Below are positions 9,205 through 17,923 of a stretch of DNA of 64,000 bases, piece by piece. The stretch is taken from positions 1-64,000 of the forward strand of contig CAZMYT010000003.1 of NCBI GenBank assembly GCA_964570565.1, written 5' to 3'. Made by a program: the position numbers and the translations under genes. Within the stretch, counting starts at the first letter, position 1. Every line of letters starts with the position of its first letter. Below the pieces are notes generated by a model. That model saw nothing but the letters and a program-made list of their open reading frames with translations. It ran no database searches and was not told the origin of the DNA. The stretch comes from W0P28-013 sp964570565 (lineage in GTDB: Bacteria > Bacteroidota > Bacteroidia > Bacteroidales > Paludibacteraceae).

Positions 9205-10947
9205 TTATACAATCCAGATATCATTATAAGATTGTGTCCCAATTTCTGTTGTCCGATCATCAATATTTCTCTCAGTAAATATGGCAAGACTACCATAGTT
9301 TTCAATAAATTGTTTCACCATTTTATACTGTGATTTTTGATAAGTATTCACTTTTATAGTCAAATCACTACTGTTTATCTCAGAATTAAGAACTTGAGAC
9401 AAAGGGAGCAAGTTTCCTAAAAGTCCTTTATTCGAAAGTTCTAGGGATTCATCACTTATGTGCTCTATTGAAAAATCTGAAATTACATATTCCGTCGTAG
9501 AGTTCAATTTTGTCTCAATTTTTTGAATTATATATTTGACTAAAGCTCTATTTTTTGTGATTTCTCTCGTAAAAATAATACTTCTAAAACCATCCATAAA
9601 AACCTCTAAACTTGGAACTTTGGGCATTAACGCCATACGAAGTTCAGTAAAAATCGCATTTACATCCGCTACGGTTGTAGCTCCCCTAAGTTTAATAGCT
9701 ATCCTTGAATATATACTTTCTAGACCAGAAGACCGTGATGAAGTAACTGCGGTAAATTTGAAATGAAAGTTTTCAAGGAGATTTAAAAAATCGACTAATG
9801 TTCTTTGTTTGAGAATATCAGGTTTTGATTCTTTTGTTTCTAACAAAGCAATTACTAAAGGTCTTGTTTGGGTAACATTAAATATATTAAGAGCTAATAT
9901 TGAATCAAAAATTACCTTTTTCTCATTTCTCGGCCAATCAGATGCTTGCGGTGAAATAATTTGAACATAAGTATTGGATGATTTCACTAAATCATCAACA
10001 AATTCATTATAACTCTCTTTTGTTTGAGGAATCATTTCTTTAAAAGATTCATAAATTTGAGATTTTTGTGTGAACTTATATTTAGATAGCCAAAAGTGTC
10101 TAAGAAAAACGGTTATATTTTCACTATATTCACGTTCTAATAACTTTTCTTTGATTGATTTCCATTTAGTTCTTGTAGCATCTGTGGGATGTTCATCATT
10201 TAAGATTTTAAAAATTTCATTTTTAATCAAATCAATAGCCTCAAGATCCTTACCTTTTGCATTCAATGTTTCAAAAATAGTATTTGCATCTTCTAAACTA
10301 TCTACGGTAATAAAAATAACGGAAAATCGTTTTATTTGCTCTCTAATTGCTTTTAAAATCTCAATATAATCAATTGTCGAAACATCTAATTGGGCATCTT
10401 TAAACAGAGTTACTATTGCTTTCTTTCCAAAAAGTCTATAAAAAAAACTATACGCAAATATCAACTTCTTTTCCTCGTCGGTTTGAGGTTCATAACTAGC
10501 ATCAATAGTTTTACTTTGAATCCTGTGCTGTAAAAATGGTTTGGGATTATCATTCTCCAATTTAAAAAAAGGTTTATGGTCTTCATCTTTCCCTTCAATA
10601 AATGTGTGACAACTTTCCACTAAGTCAGGTTGAGATAATTCTTTAAAAATTTGAGTTAGCACTGAAAACATAATCGTTATTGTAGTGAGTCGTTGCTGAC
10701 CGTCTACAACTTGAAATGAAGTATCCTTTTCATTACCAATCAAGACAATAGATCCAATAAAATAATCCGAGACAATTAATTGATTTTCATCTCCTTTCTT
10801 TATCTGTAAAATTGTATCTTGTAAAAAGTCATCTAATTCTGACTTTTCCCAAGAATATTCTCTTTGAAATCTCGGAATTATATATTTATTATTCAAGGTT
10901 AAAATATCTCTAACCGTCTTAGTGTAAGCTTTTAAATCCATAATCAT
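9205..10947 (-). CDS. DUF262 protein with degenerate DUF1524-like C-terminus (GmrSD-like)
   Basis: The 580 residues begin with a DUF262 domain: IPRFQREYSW at about 24-33 and the nucleotide-binding motif DGQQRLTT at about 82. A C-terminal part (about 490-560) keeps IEHISDE and GNLLPLSQVLN, reminiscent of the DUF1524 His-Me nuclease, although the match is partial. Proteins of this build include the type IV restriction enzyme GmrSD, which cuts modified DNA, and other defence nucleases. It begins 21 nt after the Omp85-like gene, yet its base composition is more AT-rich than its neighbours, which suggests acquisition. MDLKAY (10941) is an alternative start. No methylase or second subunit lies nearby. 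Confidence 0.75.
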   Translation of the reverse strand: MIMDLKAYTKTVRDILTLNNKYIIPRFQREYSWEKSELDDFLQDTILQIKKGDENQLIVSDYFIGSIVLIGNEKDTSFQVVDGQQRLTTITIMFSVLTQIFKELSQPDLVESCHTFIEGKDEDHKPFFKLENDNPKPFLQHRIQSKTIDASYEPQTDEEKKLIFAYSFFYRLFGKKAIVTLFKDAQLDVSTIDYIEILKAIREQIKRFSVIFITVDSLEDANTIFETLNAKGKDLEAIDLIKNEIFKILNDEHPTDATRTKWKSIKEKLLEREYSENITVFLRHFWLSKYKFTQKSQIYESFKEMIPQTKESYNEFVDDLVKSSNTYVQIISPQASDWPRNEKKVIFDSILALNIFNVTQTRPLVIALLETKESKPDILKQRTLVDFLNLLENFHFKFTAVTSSRSSGLESIYSRIAIKLRGATTVADVNAIFTELRMALMPKVPSLEVFMDGFRSIIFTREITKNRALVKYIIQKIETKLNSTTEYVISDFSIEHISDESLELSNKGLLGNLLPLSQVLNSEINSSDLTIKVNTYQKSQYKMVKQFIENYGSLAIFTERNIDDRTTEIGTQSYNDIWIV

Positions 10948-10968
10948 TTAGCTATTAACTATTTAACA

Positions 10969-12471
10969 TTAAAATAAATAACCTGTGTTGATATACAAAC
11001 TACCGCCACCATCTTGGTGATTAAATGGCATACCGTATTCCACCGCCACAATAAAATTGTGGTTAATAATAATACGAAAACCGCCACCAGCAGCCATGTG
11101 AGGCGTTTCTTTGGTGCCTTTGGCCATATACGCATCATAGGCAGCACGCAACGCTGGCGTATCGGTTCCAGGCGCTGGATTGTAGGACATATCGTAAGGA
11201 CGCGTTACCATGCCACCATCGAAGAAAGCGCTCAATCCTAACGCCACATTTTGATTCAACAGCGGAAATTTGACAAACTTCCAACGAAATTCGCTGTTCC
11301 ACGATACCAAATCGAGTCCTTGTAAACGACAAAATAACAAGCCACGTGTACTACGATAGCCACCAAAGCCTTCGCGGTCGAAATTCAAGCCCATATTGGT
11401 AATGTAAGGCAACACATAGTATGGCGCTGATTTTCCCATCGTGCCCTGATAAACGACACGATAAGCGAATGTCAATTGGTCTTTTACAATGGGAACATAC
11501 TGACGAAATGTAGCAGAATAGCGATAATAAGGATGCGTAGTTCCTAAGAATTTAGGGGCAATAATGGCGTGTACATCGGCCCAAATACCACGATTTGGCG
11601 CTGCTTCGTAATCGCGCGTATCGTACACCAAACCTAAACGCAAGGCACTCGAAAAACCGCCATCAGCTTCATCAGCAGGAATCACGCCCCAATCCTTGTA
11701 TTTATCAAACAATGTTTGCCCCGAAAACATATACACGCTGTCCTTGCCTTTATTCACACGGTCTTGATCGATGCTACGCATACGAAACCAGCTAAAATGA
11801 TAACCAGCTTCCCACAAGAGTTTGTGATCCCAAATATTGCCACTAAAATCCGCCTTAAAGGTGGGCACTAAACGGTCGACACGATAAAAGGCAGTCATGT
11901 GTTCAGGATTTGGCAAATTGGTAGAGCTATAAACATCACCCGCTTTTTGGTCTGTTTTCAATGCCGTAACATTATCGAAATCGTAAAACGATTGGTAGCC
12001 ATTGAATCCATAAAAGTCCAATGCTTTTTCAATCATCACATTACCAGCGAGCGACATGCGCACATAAGGAATCAAATGGCGCGTATCGTAGGTAACAATG
12101 TATTTTTGTCCGCCTTTGGTATAAGCCGACGCTTCGAGATACCATTGTTGACGTGGCTGTGGATACGTAGAGCCGTCGCCGAAATCGTAAATATTCAACA
12201 ACGCGCCGTACTGCAAACCACGGTCTTGGTCGAAAGCTACCACAGGCAGCGGACCAAACGAAAATCCTTTCTTAATAATGTCTTTTTTGTTTTTATGGCC
12301 AAAAAGTCCTTTCTTTTCAGTCACAGTAGAATCTAAAGTAGAAGCCTCTTTTTTTGAAACCGTCGATACCAAGGTATCATCGGCCAAAGGAGCCAAGTCG
12401 TGCATGTCTTCTTGTGCTGAGAGCACACCGACAGACAGACAAGCAAATAACAACACGATTTTTCTTTTCAT
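10969..12471 (-). CDS. Omp85/BamA-like outer-membrane beta-barrel protein
   Basis: The 500-residue protein starts with a signal peptide (MKRKIVLLFACLSVGVLSAQ). The mature part is rich in alternating strand patterns and ends INTGYLF with a terminal aromatic residue, as barrels do. The segment FEREGFGGYRSTRG-like (GFGGYRSTRGLLFCRLQG) resembles the bacterial surface antigen (D15) family, where a (V)RGF/Y motif lies in loop 6. No clear POTRA repeats are visible in the short N-terminal part, so it is unlikely to be the main BamA. It is the third gene of the BASS transporter-acyltransferase-barrel group, so a role in envelope or lipid handling is possible. Confidence 0.7.
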   Translation of the reverse strand: MKRKIVLLFACLSVGVLSAQEDMHDLAPLADDTLVSTVSKKEASTLDSTVTEKKGLFGHKNKKDIIKKGFSFGPLPVVAFDQDRGLQYGALLNIYDFGDGSTYPQPRQQWYLEASAYTKGGQKYIVTYDTRHLIPYVRMSLAGNVMIEKALDFYGFNGYQSFYDFDNVTALKTDQKAGDVYSSTNLPNPEHMTAFYRVDRLVPTFKADFSGNIWDHKLLWEAGYHFSWFRMRSIDQDRVNKGKDSVYMFSGQTLFDKYKDWGVIPADEADGGFSSALRLGLVYDTRDYEAAPNRGIWADVHAIIAPKFLGTTHPYYRYSATFRQYVPIVKDQLTFAYRVVYQGTMGKSAPYYVLPYITNMGLNFDREGFGGYRSTRGLLFCRLQGLDLVSWNSEFRWKFVKFPLLNQNVALGLSAFFDGGMVTRPYDMSYNPAPGTDTPALRAAYDAYMAKGTKETPHMAAGGGFRIIINHNFIVAVEYGMPFNHQDGGGSLYINTGYLF

Positions 12472-12493
12472 ACTCGTAAACAGATTTTGGTGG

Positions 12494-13795
12494 TTAATAA
12501 AATAACGTACGCACTTCTGCTATCAGGGCACGTAACGTTGGGTTTCTAAACAAACGCCAATCGGAAACTGTTAAACGTAATAAACGCATATATTCGTTCA
12601 GAACGATATGTGATGGAACGACCGCCAGCCATAATACTAAAGCTACAGGCCACGAAAAATTCAAAAATAAAATCAACGCACAAACCAACATAATAATAGG
12701 CAACAAAAGCAATGTCAACACGTACCGAAACGAATTGCGAAATGCTTTATCTTCCATACGCGAGGTAATGCCTTCAGCCGTTGCCCAAATGGGTAATGTT
12801 ACCACAGCCGCGACCAAGAAATAAGGCAACGTCAGGAGTAACACACACGCTTTGAGCAATAAAGAACCCACTAAGTGTTTAACATGTAAAGAATCGACCG
12901 AAATACCGAGTTTCTGACGTGCCTCAGCCACTTGTGCTGCTTTGGCAAACACGTGTGTAGCTTTTTGTGGCTGCTCTTGAGCCAATTTCTGTGCATCGGC
13001 CACCACGGTTTGATTCATCTGTAAGCGGTTTTTGAGCGAAGGCTTCACACCTTGCTCTTTCATACGCTTAACGGTAGATAAATAGCACAATTCCAATATG
13101 GCATCATACGTTTCGTCATCGGGAATCCACAAAATGATTTTTTTTAGTTCTTCGGTCAATTCGTGACGAAGTCCATTCATCAACTGCGGAATATCGTCAT
13201 CAGGATGTTCAGCCACATAACGCGTTACATTAATTGGATTACCAACCGTAAATAGCAACGACGAGCGATAACGGAAATAGTTTCCATATTCAACGCCCAT
13301 AGGCACAATATAAACTGGCATACGACCAGCCGTGCGTTCGTTAGTCAATAAAGCAATACGAAAAATACCTTTCACCAAAGGTAACAAACTATGTTTGGCA
13401 CGATGTGTACCTTCGGGCATAATGCAAAATGGCACTTTATCGCACAATACATCCACAGCACGATCCATAATTTCGTCGTTCTTCGACAAATTACTAAACC
13501 CATCGCGAATGCGCAAGATAGGCATAATTTTCAAGAATGTAAGAATTTTAGCGATAACTGGTTTTTTAAAAATATCAGCACGCGCCACAAACACCGTAGG
13601 TTTATGGTCGGCCACCAACACCGCCAAAGCATCCTGCAAGGCATTGGAATGATTGGGAGCAAAAATCACCGCTCCATCTCTTGGGATTTTATCCAATTCG
13701 GTATACTCAAACCGTCGATACGCCATAAAAAAGGTAGCATCGACATAATAACGCAAACACGAATAAAATTTATTATTGTCTTGAATACGACTCAT
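12494..13795 (-). CDS. PlsC-like phospholipid acyltransferase with C-terminal membrane region
   Basis: The 433 residues contain a PlsC-type domain with the catalytic NHSNALQD (H-x4-D) near residue 50 and the substrate motif PEGTH near 130. Such enzymes acylate lysophosphatidic acid or related lipids. A C-terminal half with two to three hydrophobic helices (about 310-400) is longer than in classical PlsC (about 245 residues). A paralogue of the same build lies at 53134-54501. The gene lies 23 nt after the BASS transporter and 22 nt before the barrel gene, which fits one operon. Confidence 0.85.
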   Translation of the reverse strand: MSRIQDNNKFYSCLRYYVDATFFMAYRRFEYTELDKIPRDGAVIFAPNHSNALQDALAVLVADHKPTVFVARADIFKKPVIAKILTFLKIMPILRIRDGFSNLSKNDEIMDRAVDVLCDKVPFCIMPEGTHRAKHSLLPLVKGIFRIALLTNERTAGRMPVYIVPMGVEYGNYFRYRSSLLFTVGNPINVTRYVAEHPDDDIPQLMNGLRHELTEELKKIILWIPDDETYDAILELCYLSTVKRMKEQGVKPSLKNRLQMNQTVVADAQKLAQEQPQKATHVFAKAAQVAEARQKLGISVDSLHVKHLVGSLLLKACVLLLTLPYFLVAAVVTLPIWATAEGITSRMEDKAFRNSFRYVLTLLLLPIIMLVCALILFLNFSWPVALVLWLAVVPSHIVLNEYMRLLRLTVSDWRLFRNPTLRALIAEVRTLFY

Positions 13796-13818
13796 AAATA
13801 ATTGAAAAAGAAAAAAAA

Positions 13819-14766
13819 TTAATCTTTATGCCAACGAGCAAATACAAACGACACCGACAAGCCTGAAATAATATGCCAAATACCCCACCAAGCTGTGATA
13901 AATAACATACCACCAATGGCTAAATCGGGTGGAAATATTTTAGGATTAAACAAAAGTACCAAACCTAAACCAGAATTTTGAATGCCTGTTTCGATGGTCA
14001 GCGTACGTCGATCGGCAAACGGTAATTTAAAAATAGTGGCCATACCAAAGCCTGTTGACAAAGCTAGACCGTTATGAATCAATACCAAAATAAAGATAAA
14101 CCCAATGTATTTCAAAAATAAATCCACGTTATTGCCAAAGGCTAAAACCACCATCATGATAAAGAAAAGAATGGAGAAATACTGCATTGGCTTTTTCAAT
14201 TTTTGAGCCACCTTAGGCAAATAGTGCGACACTAAAATACCTAGTACCAAAGGAACTCCCAAAAGAATAAATACGGTTTCAAACATTTGATAAATATCGA
14301 TGTGTAATTCGCGCAATGCACTGCCTGCTTCAGGATTTACAAAGTTGACGTACAAACCGCCCCAAATGGCAAAGTTGGCTGGTGTAAAAATGGGCGATAC
14401 CAACGTGGTAATAGCAGTAAGCGTTACCGAAAGTTCCGTATTAGCTTTAGACAATTGCGACATGAAATTGGAAATATTGCCACCAGGACACGCTGCCACC
14501 AAAATCATACCCATAGCCACCATAGGAGTAATATATTGATTGAATGCCACAATGAGCAGAAACGTGAGTGCTGGCAAAGCAATAAGTTGCGAAACTAAAC
14601 CCACAATCACGGATTTAGGTTTCTTAAAAACCTCCTTAAACATGCTTGGTTGAATGCCCAAAGCGACACCAAACATCACAAATGCTAATACTAGGTTGAT
14701 GATATGCATACCACCAGCCGAGAAATTGATACGAATCGTATCTAATTGTAGTAAATCTTCGTACAT
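13819..14766 (-). CDS. Bile acid:sodium symporter (BASS) family transporter
   Basis: The 315-residue integral membrane protein has about nine to ten hydrophobic segments and the BASS hallmarks GMILVAACPGGNISNFMSQL (crossover region) and ETGIQNSGLGLVLL. BASS proteins use sodium to import organic anions. The substrate here cannot be told. A possible -7 box (TATATTTG on the minus strand, 14793-14800) sits upstream. It is the first gene of a three- or four-gene minus-strand run. Confidence 0.88.
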   Translation of the reverse strand: MYEDLLQLDTIRINFSAGGMHIINLVLAFVMFGVALGIQPSMFKEVFKKPKSVIVGLVSQLIALPALTFLLIVAFNQYITPMVAMGMILVAACPGGNISNFMSQLSKANTELSVTLTAITTLVSPIFTPANFAIWGGLYVNFVNPEAGSALRELHIDIYQMFETVFILLGVPLVLGILVSHYLPKVAQKLKKPMQYFSILFFIMMVVLAFGNNVDLFLKYIGFIFILVLIHNGLALSTGFGMATIFKLPFADRRTLTIETGIQNSGLGLVLLFNPKIFPPDLAIGGMLFITAWWGIWHIISGLSVSFVFARWHKD

Positions 14767-14838
14767 AAATGATCGATTAAGTGATTAATACTCAAATATA
14801 GCGTCTTAATAACGCTCAAAACCTAGAAACAAAGAAAC

Positions 14839-14887
14839 GAAAAAGAGCCGAATCCAGTATGCAGTTGCATCTTGAATTCCGCTCTTT
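14839..14887 (-). terminator. Terminator after rpoZ
   Basis: On the minus strand AAAGAGCGGAAT pairs with ATTCGGCTCTTT (one mismatch) and is followed by a T run. It ends the bamD-rpoZ transcript. Confidence 0.65.
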
Positions 14888-14921
14888 GTATTTTGACCTT
14901 AAGTCCAAGTTAATTTAACAT

Positions 14922-15248
14922 TTAAGACTCCATTTTAGCTGGATTTTTGTAATAGGTTCCTCCTTCTTCAAATTCCTTAATAGCGCTTAATGTTGGTTTT
15001 GCCATTTTTTCATAATAACGTGAAATCTCAATTTGTTCACGATTTTCAAATACCTCTTCCAAGTTATCACTTACAGAAGAAAAATCTTGAAGTTTTTTGT
15101 CCAATTCACGTTTTACATCAGCAGCAATCTGATTGGAACGTTTACCTATGATACGCACGGTTTCGTAAATATTTCCTACAGGCTCTGACAATGAGTTCAT
15201 ATCACGTGTAATCGTGTTAGTAGGTGCTTTCACTTTTTTGTAGTCCAT
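14922..15248 (-). CDS. rpoZ: RNA polymerase omega subunit (Rpb6-like)
   Basis: The 108-residue protein has the omega/Rpb6 fold pattern NIYETVRIIGKRSNQIAADVK at about 26-46, and the acidic stretch that follows. Omega stabilises the beta-prime subunit of RNA polymerase. The form is longer than the E. coli protein, as is usual in Bacteroidota. It follows bamD by 8 nt, an association I know from Bacteroidales, and is followed by a terminator. Confidence 0.85.
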   Translation of the reverse strand: MDYKKVKAPTNTITRDMNSLSEPVGNIYETVRIIGKRSNQIAADVKRELDKKLQDFSSVSDNLEEVFENREQIEISRYYEKMAKPTLSAIKEFEEGGTYYKNPAKMES

Positions 15249-15256
15249 AATCCTAT

Positions 15257-16057
15257 TTATTTTATGTGTTGTTTTGCTTCTTTCAACATTCTATTGGCGT
15301 CACGAATGTATTTACCATTCGGATATTCGCTTGAGTAATTGTAATATTCGTCAACCACTTCGCTATAACGCTCAGGTTGTTTCTCTGCGATACTCAGAGT
15401 TGCCTCTTTATACTTCGATTGTAAAATCAAGTAGAGCAATAATTCGCGATGTTTGGTTTCTGGATAATCTTTCAACGTATTGTTGGCTGTGATAATAGCC
15501 GAACGGTAATTATTACCCAAATACATACCTAAATTATAGTACAACTTCGCATTCAAATAACCTTTGTACGCCAACTTATCTTCTAGTTCAAACATATACT
15601 GATAAGCTTGTGGCGTGCGTTCGCTTTGTGGATATTGTTCCAAAAATTCAGTAAATGCTTGAATGGCGCTGTGCGTACTGGCTTGGTCAAGACGTGGATC
15701 TGACGAATCTTTATAATAACAATAACCCACCATGTATTTACAATCGGCAGCAAACTCACCACGTGGATAACTTTTCACGTATGTACGATAATATTCGGCA
15801 GCCGAGTAATAATCCTCTTGTCCTAAATACGATTCAGCCAACAAATAGAGCACCTCTTCGGAACGGCCACTACCCTTGTAGTACGCCATAACATCCTCGA
15901 GCAATGTAGCACTCTTGGTAAAATCTTTCTCCTGGAAATAGTTCTTAGCAGCTGTAAATTTTACATCTGGATCGGCACTTTTGAGCAACTGTTGATAGTC
16001 GTTACACGATACCAAAACCAGCAATAAAGCGCTTATATAGAGAATTCTTTTAGTCAT
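15257..16057 (-). CDS. bamD: BamD, outer-membrane assembly lipoprotein
   Basis: BamD is the essential lipoprotein partner of BamA in folding outer-membrane barrels. With the start at MTKRILYIS the protein has 266 residues, a lipobox ending at C18 (LVLVSC), and TPR-like helical repeats (AAEYYRTYVKSYPRGEFAADCKY, AFTEFLEQYPQSERTPQAY). The frame opens six codons further upstream, but a -7 box at 16073-16080 overlaps that start, so 16057 is chosen. It is in an operon with rpoZ. The TPR content and YfiO-like spacing support the name. Confidence 0.88.
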   Translation of the reverse strand: MTKRILYISALLLVLVSCNDYQQLLKSADPDVKFTAAKNYFQEKDFTKSATLLEDVMAYYKGSGRSEEVLYLLAESYLGQEDYYSAAEYYRTYVKSYPRGEFAADCKYMVGYCYYKDSSDPRLDQASTHSAIQAFTEFLEQYPQSERTPQAYQYMFELEDKLAYKGYLNAKLYYNLGMYLGNNYRSAIITANNTLKDYPETKHRELLLYLILQSKYKEATLSIAEKQPERYSEVVDEYYNYSSEYPNGKYIRDANRMLKEAKQHIK

Positions 16058-16072
16058 AATGATTTCAGCTTG

Positions 16073-16080
16073 CAAAGTTA
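16073..16080 (-). promoter_or_regulatory. -7 promoter box for bamD-rpoZ; decides the start
   Basis: TAACTTTG on the minus strand, with a weak TTTT 20 nt upstream as the -33 element. Transcription would start near 16066, so the ATG at 16057 is the first usable one. Confidence 0.55.
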
Positions 16081-16169
16081 TATAAAAAGCACGAATAATG
16101 AAAATATTTTTTGAACACTTAGTACAACGCTACTTAAGTCATCATTATTGCATACTTTTTACAAATCAA

Positions 16170-17180
16170 TCATTTATCCTGCTGAATAGGAAAACCATCA
16201 CTCCAAACGGTTTTCAACGCGCCATGATCGTCGTAAATGAAATAGCCTTCAATATCGTTTCGCACACGGCACAACTCCAAACTTTGTTCCAATCCCATGA
16301 CCATACAAGCCGTGGCATAAGCATCGGCGGTCATGCAATCGTGAGCCAAAATAGTGGCGCTTAATAACGAATGTTGCACCGGATAACCTGATTTTGGATC
16401 GATGGTATGCGAATATTTTTTACCATTTTCAACATAAAAATTACGATAATTGCCAGACGTTGCCATGCCACCACGTGTCAACTCTACCACTTGTTCTATT
16501 TCGCTCACGGTAGACGTGCTGTCTTCCACTGGCTTATTGATACCTACACGCCACGGATTTCCTTTGGCATTGTGCCCTTCCACCACTACTTCGCCACCAA
16601 TTTCTACAATGTAGTTTTTGGCACCATGACGCGCCAATTCGTGTGCTACTACATCGCAGGCGTAACCTTTAGCTATAGCGCTAGCATCAATCATCATTTG
16701 TGGATTTTGTTTCACCACACGGTTATTTTGAATCGTCATTTTTTGATAACCAACCAACGGCAACAAACTATCGACACGCGCAGCGGTAACTTGCGCTTTT
16801 TCTTTGAATCCAAAACCCCATAAATTGACCAAGGGAGCCACGGTCATGTCGAACGCCCCATTGGTAGCTGCCGAAATTTCGGTTGCTTTATGAAATACAT
16901 TCAAAAAGAGCGAGTCGAGCGTTACCGAATCGTTACGATTGACCGCTGCAATCACCGATTTAGGATTAAACATCGACAACGACGCATCAAACCGCTGAAA
17001 AGAGGCTCTGATAGCATTCGTGAGCGACGAATCAGCCTCGTATGTAATGTGATACGTGGTGCCAAACACATAACCACTATCCATAAAATACTCCTTTTTA
17101 GGCGCTCTATCTACAAAAAACAACATATACACCGCCAAGCAAATTAATGCAACGGCAAAAATCAATTTTGGTTTTTTCAT
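16170..17180 (-). CDS. apbE: FAD:protein FMN transferase (ApbE)
   Basis: ApbE attaches FMN covalently to threonine residues of target proteins such as NqrB, NqrC and RnfG outside the cytoplasmic membrane. The 336-residue protein has an N-terminal membrane anchor (about 6-23), then FGTTYHITYEAD, ATNGAFDMTVAPLVNLWGFG, IDASAIAKGYACD and HTIDPKSGYPV with the metal- and FAD-binding pattern of the family. No lipobox is seen. In Bacteroidales it probably serves Nqr or Rnf, which are not in the window. Confidence 0.93.
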   Translation of the reverse strand: MKKPKLIFAVALICLAVYMLFFVDRAPKKEYFMDSGYVFGTTYHITYEADSSLTNAIRASFQRFDASLSMFNPKSVIAAVNRNDSVTLDSLFLNVFHKATEISAATNGAFDMTVAPLVNLWGFGFKEKAQVTAARVDSLLPLVGYQKMTIQNNRVVKQNPQMMIDASAIAKGYACDVVAHELARHGAKNYIVEIGGEVVVEGHNAKGNPWRVGINKPVEDSTSTVSEIEQVVELTRGGMATSGNYRNFYVENGKKYSHTIDPKSGYPVQHSLLSATILAHDCMTADAYATACMVMGLEQSLELCRVRNDIEGYFIYDDHGALKTVWSDGFPIQQDK

Positions 17181-17207
17181 ATCTCAAACTCGAATTAATA
17201 ATTCATT

Positions 17208-17678
17208 TTAAAGCATATAGCGCGTGCGCTGTTCGTGCGCCAACAACGCTTGTTTACGCTCCAAACCGCCAGCGTAGCCAGTAAGTGCGCCACTCGCTCC
17301 AACCACACGATGGCACGGTACCAAAATAGCGATTGGATTGCGATGATTCGCCCCGCCTACAGCACGACACGCTTTGGGATTTCCTACACGTTGTGCTAAT
17401 TCACTATAAGACCAAGTGGCACCAAACGGAATGGTTTGCAACGCTTCCCAAACACGCCGCTGAAACGGCGTCCCTTCCAAACGAAGCGGCACCGAAAATT
17501 TAGTCAACGTTCCATCAAAATAAGCCTCCAACTGCTGTTGGCACAGATCCAACACAGGCGAGTTAACAGCGGATTCGCCTGGTTTCGACACAAACGCAAC
17601 ACCAGAAATAGCGTGCTCCGTGGCTACGAGCTGCAACCAACCAATGGGCGAATGATAATAACGAATGGCGTTGTTCAT
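17208..17678 (-). CDS. ogt: Methylated-DNA--protein-cysteine methyltransferase (Ogt/Ada-C type)
   Basis: This DNA-repair protein moves the alkyl group from O6-methylguanine to its own cysteine and is then spent. The active-site motif IAILVPCHRVVGASG is present, with GYAGGLERKQALL after it. I start it at MNNAIRYYHSPIG (157 residues), where family homology begins. The frame extends 13 codons upstream to 17717. A -7 box (TAACTTTG, minus strand, 17684-17691) lies only 5 nt before the chosen ATG, so the mRNA would be nearly leaderless. If this box is not used, the 17717 start is possible. Confidence 0.88.
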   Translation of the reverse strand: MNNAIRYYHSPIGWLQLVATEHAISGVAFVSKPGESAVNSPVLDLCQQQLEAYFDGTLTKFSVPLRLEGTPFQRRVWEALQTIPFGATWSYSELAQRVGNPKACRAVGGANHRNPIAILVPCHRVVGASGALTGYAGGLERKQALLAHEQRTRYML

Positions 17679-17757
17679 GAGCGCAAAGTTACTGCTTTTT
17701 TCGGATACGCACGCCACCTATACACCACGATTTTTAAGCGCTTTTTACTGACACTTT

Positions 17758-17774
17758 GTCACAAAATATGACAC
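17758..17774. promoter_or_regulatory. Short palindrome upstream of dnaK
   Basis: TGTCA and TGACA are separated by 7 nt, within the ogt-dnaK divergent region. A -7 box candidate TAAATTTG follows at 17784-17791. The arrangement resembles an operator next to a promoter. It does not match the CIRCE element of HrcA. The binding protein is unknown. Confidence 0.35.
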
Positions 17775-17835
17775 AAAAAAGACTAAATTTGGTTGTGCTA
17801 TGTCAAAATGAAAGAACCTCATCGGTTTTTTGGTG

Positions 17836-17851
17836 TGGCACACCATTTGCA
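17836..17851 (+). promoter_or_regulatory. Sigma-54-like -24/-12 element ahead of dnaK
   Basis: TGGCAC-N5-TTGC keeps the invariant GG-N10-GC spacing of sigma-54 promoters (GG at 17837-17838, GC at 17849-17850). The dnaK ATG lies 73 nt downstream. The TGGCAC is also part of a small palindrome (GGTGTGGCACACC), so the match could be accidental. Confidence 0.4.
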
Positions 17852-17923
17852 AAAATCAGGTCGTACGACGCGAAAAGTCGTCCACTCAACGCGAATTTTA
17901 ACAACTAAACTATATAATGTATT

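Noticed and set aside
9205..10947. A BREX or full restriction island around the DUF262 gene
   Set aside because: No methylase, ATPase or other defence gene is found on either side; only one gene stands out.
11899..12336. A 145-codon frame on the plus strand across the Omp85-like gene, and many similar frames elsewhere
   Set aside because: They are opposite-strand shadows of well-supported genes and show no domain, start context or promoter.
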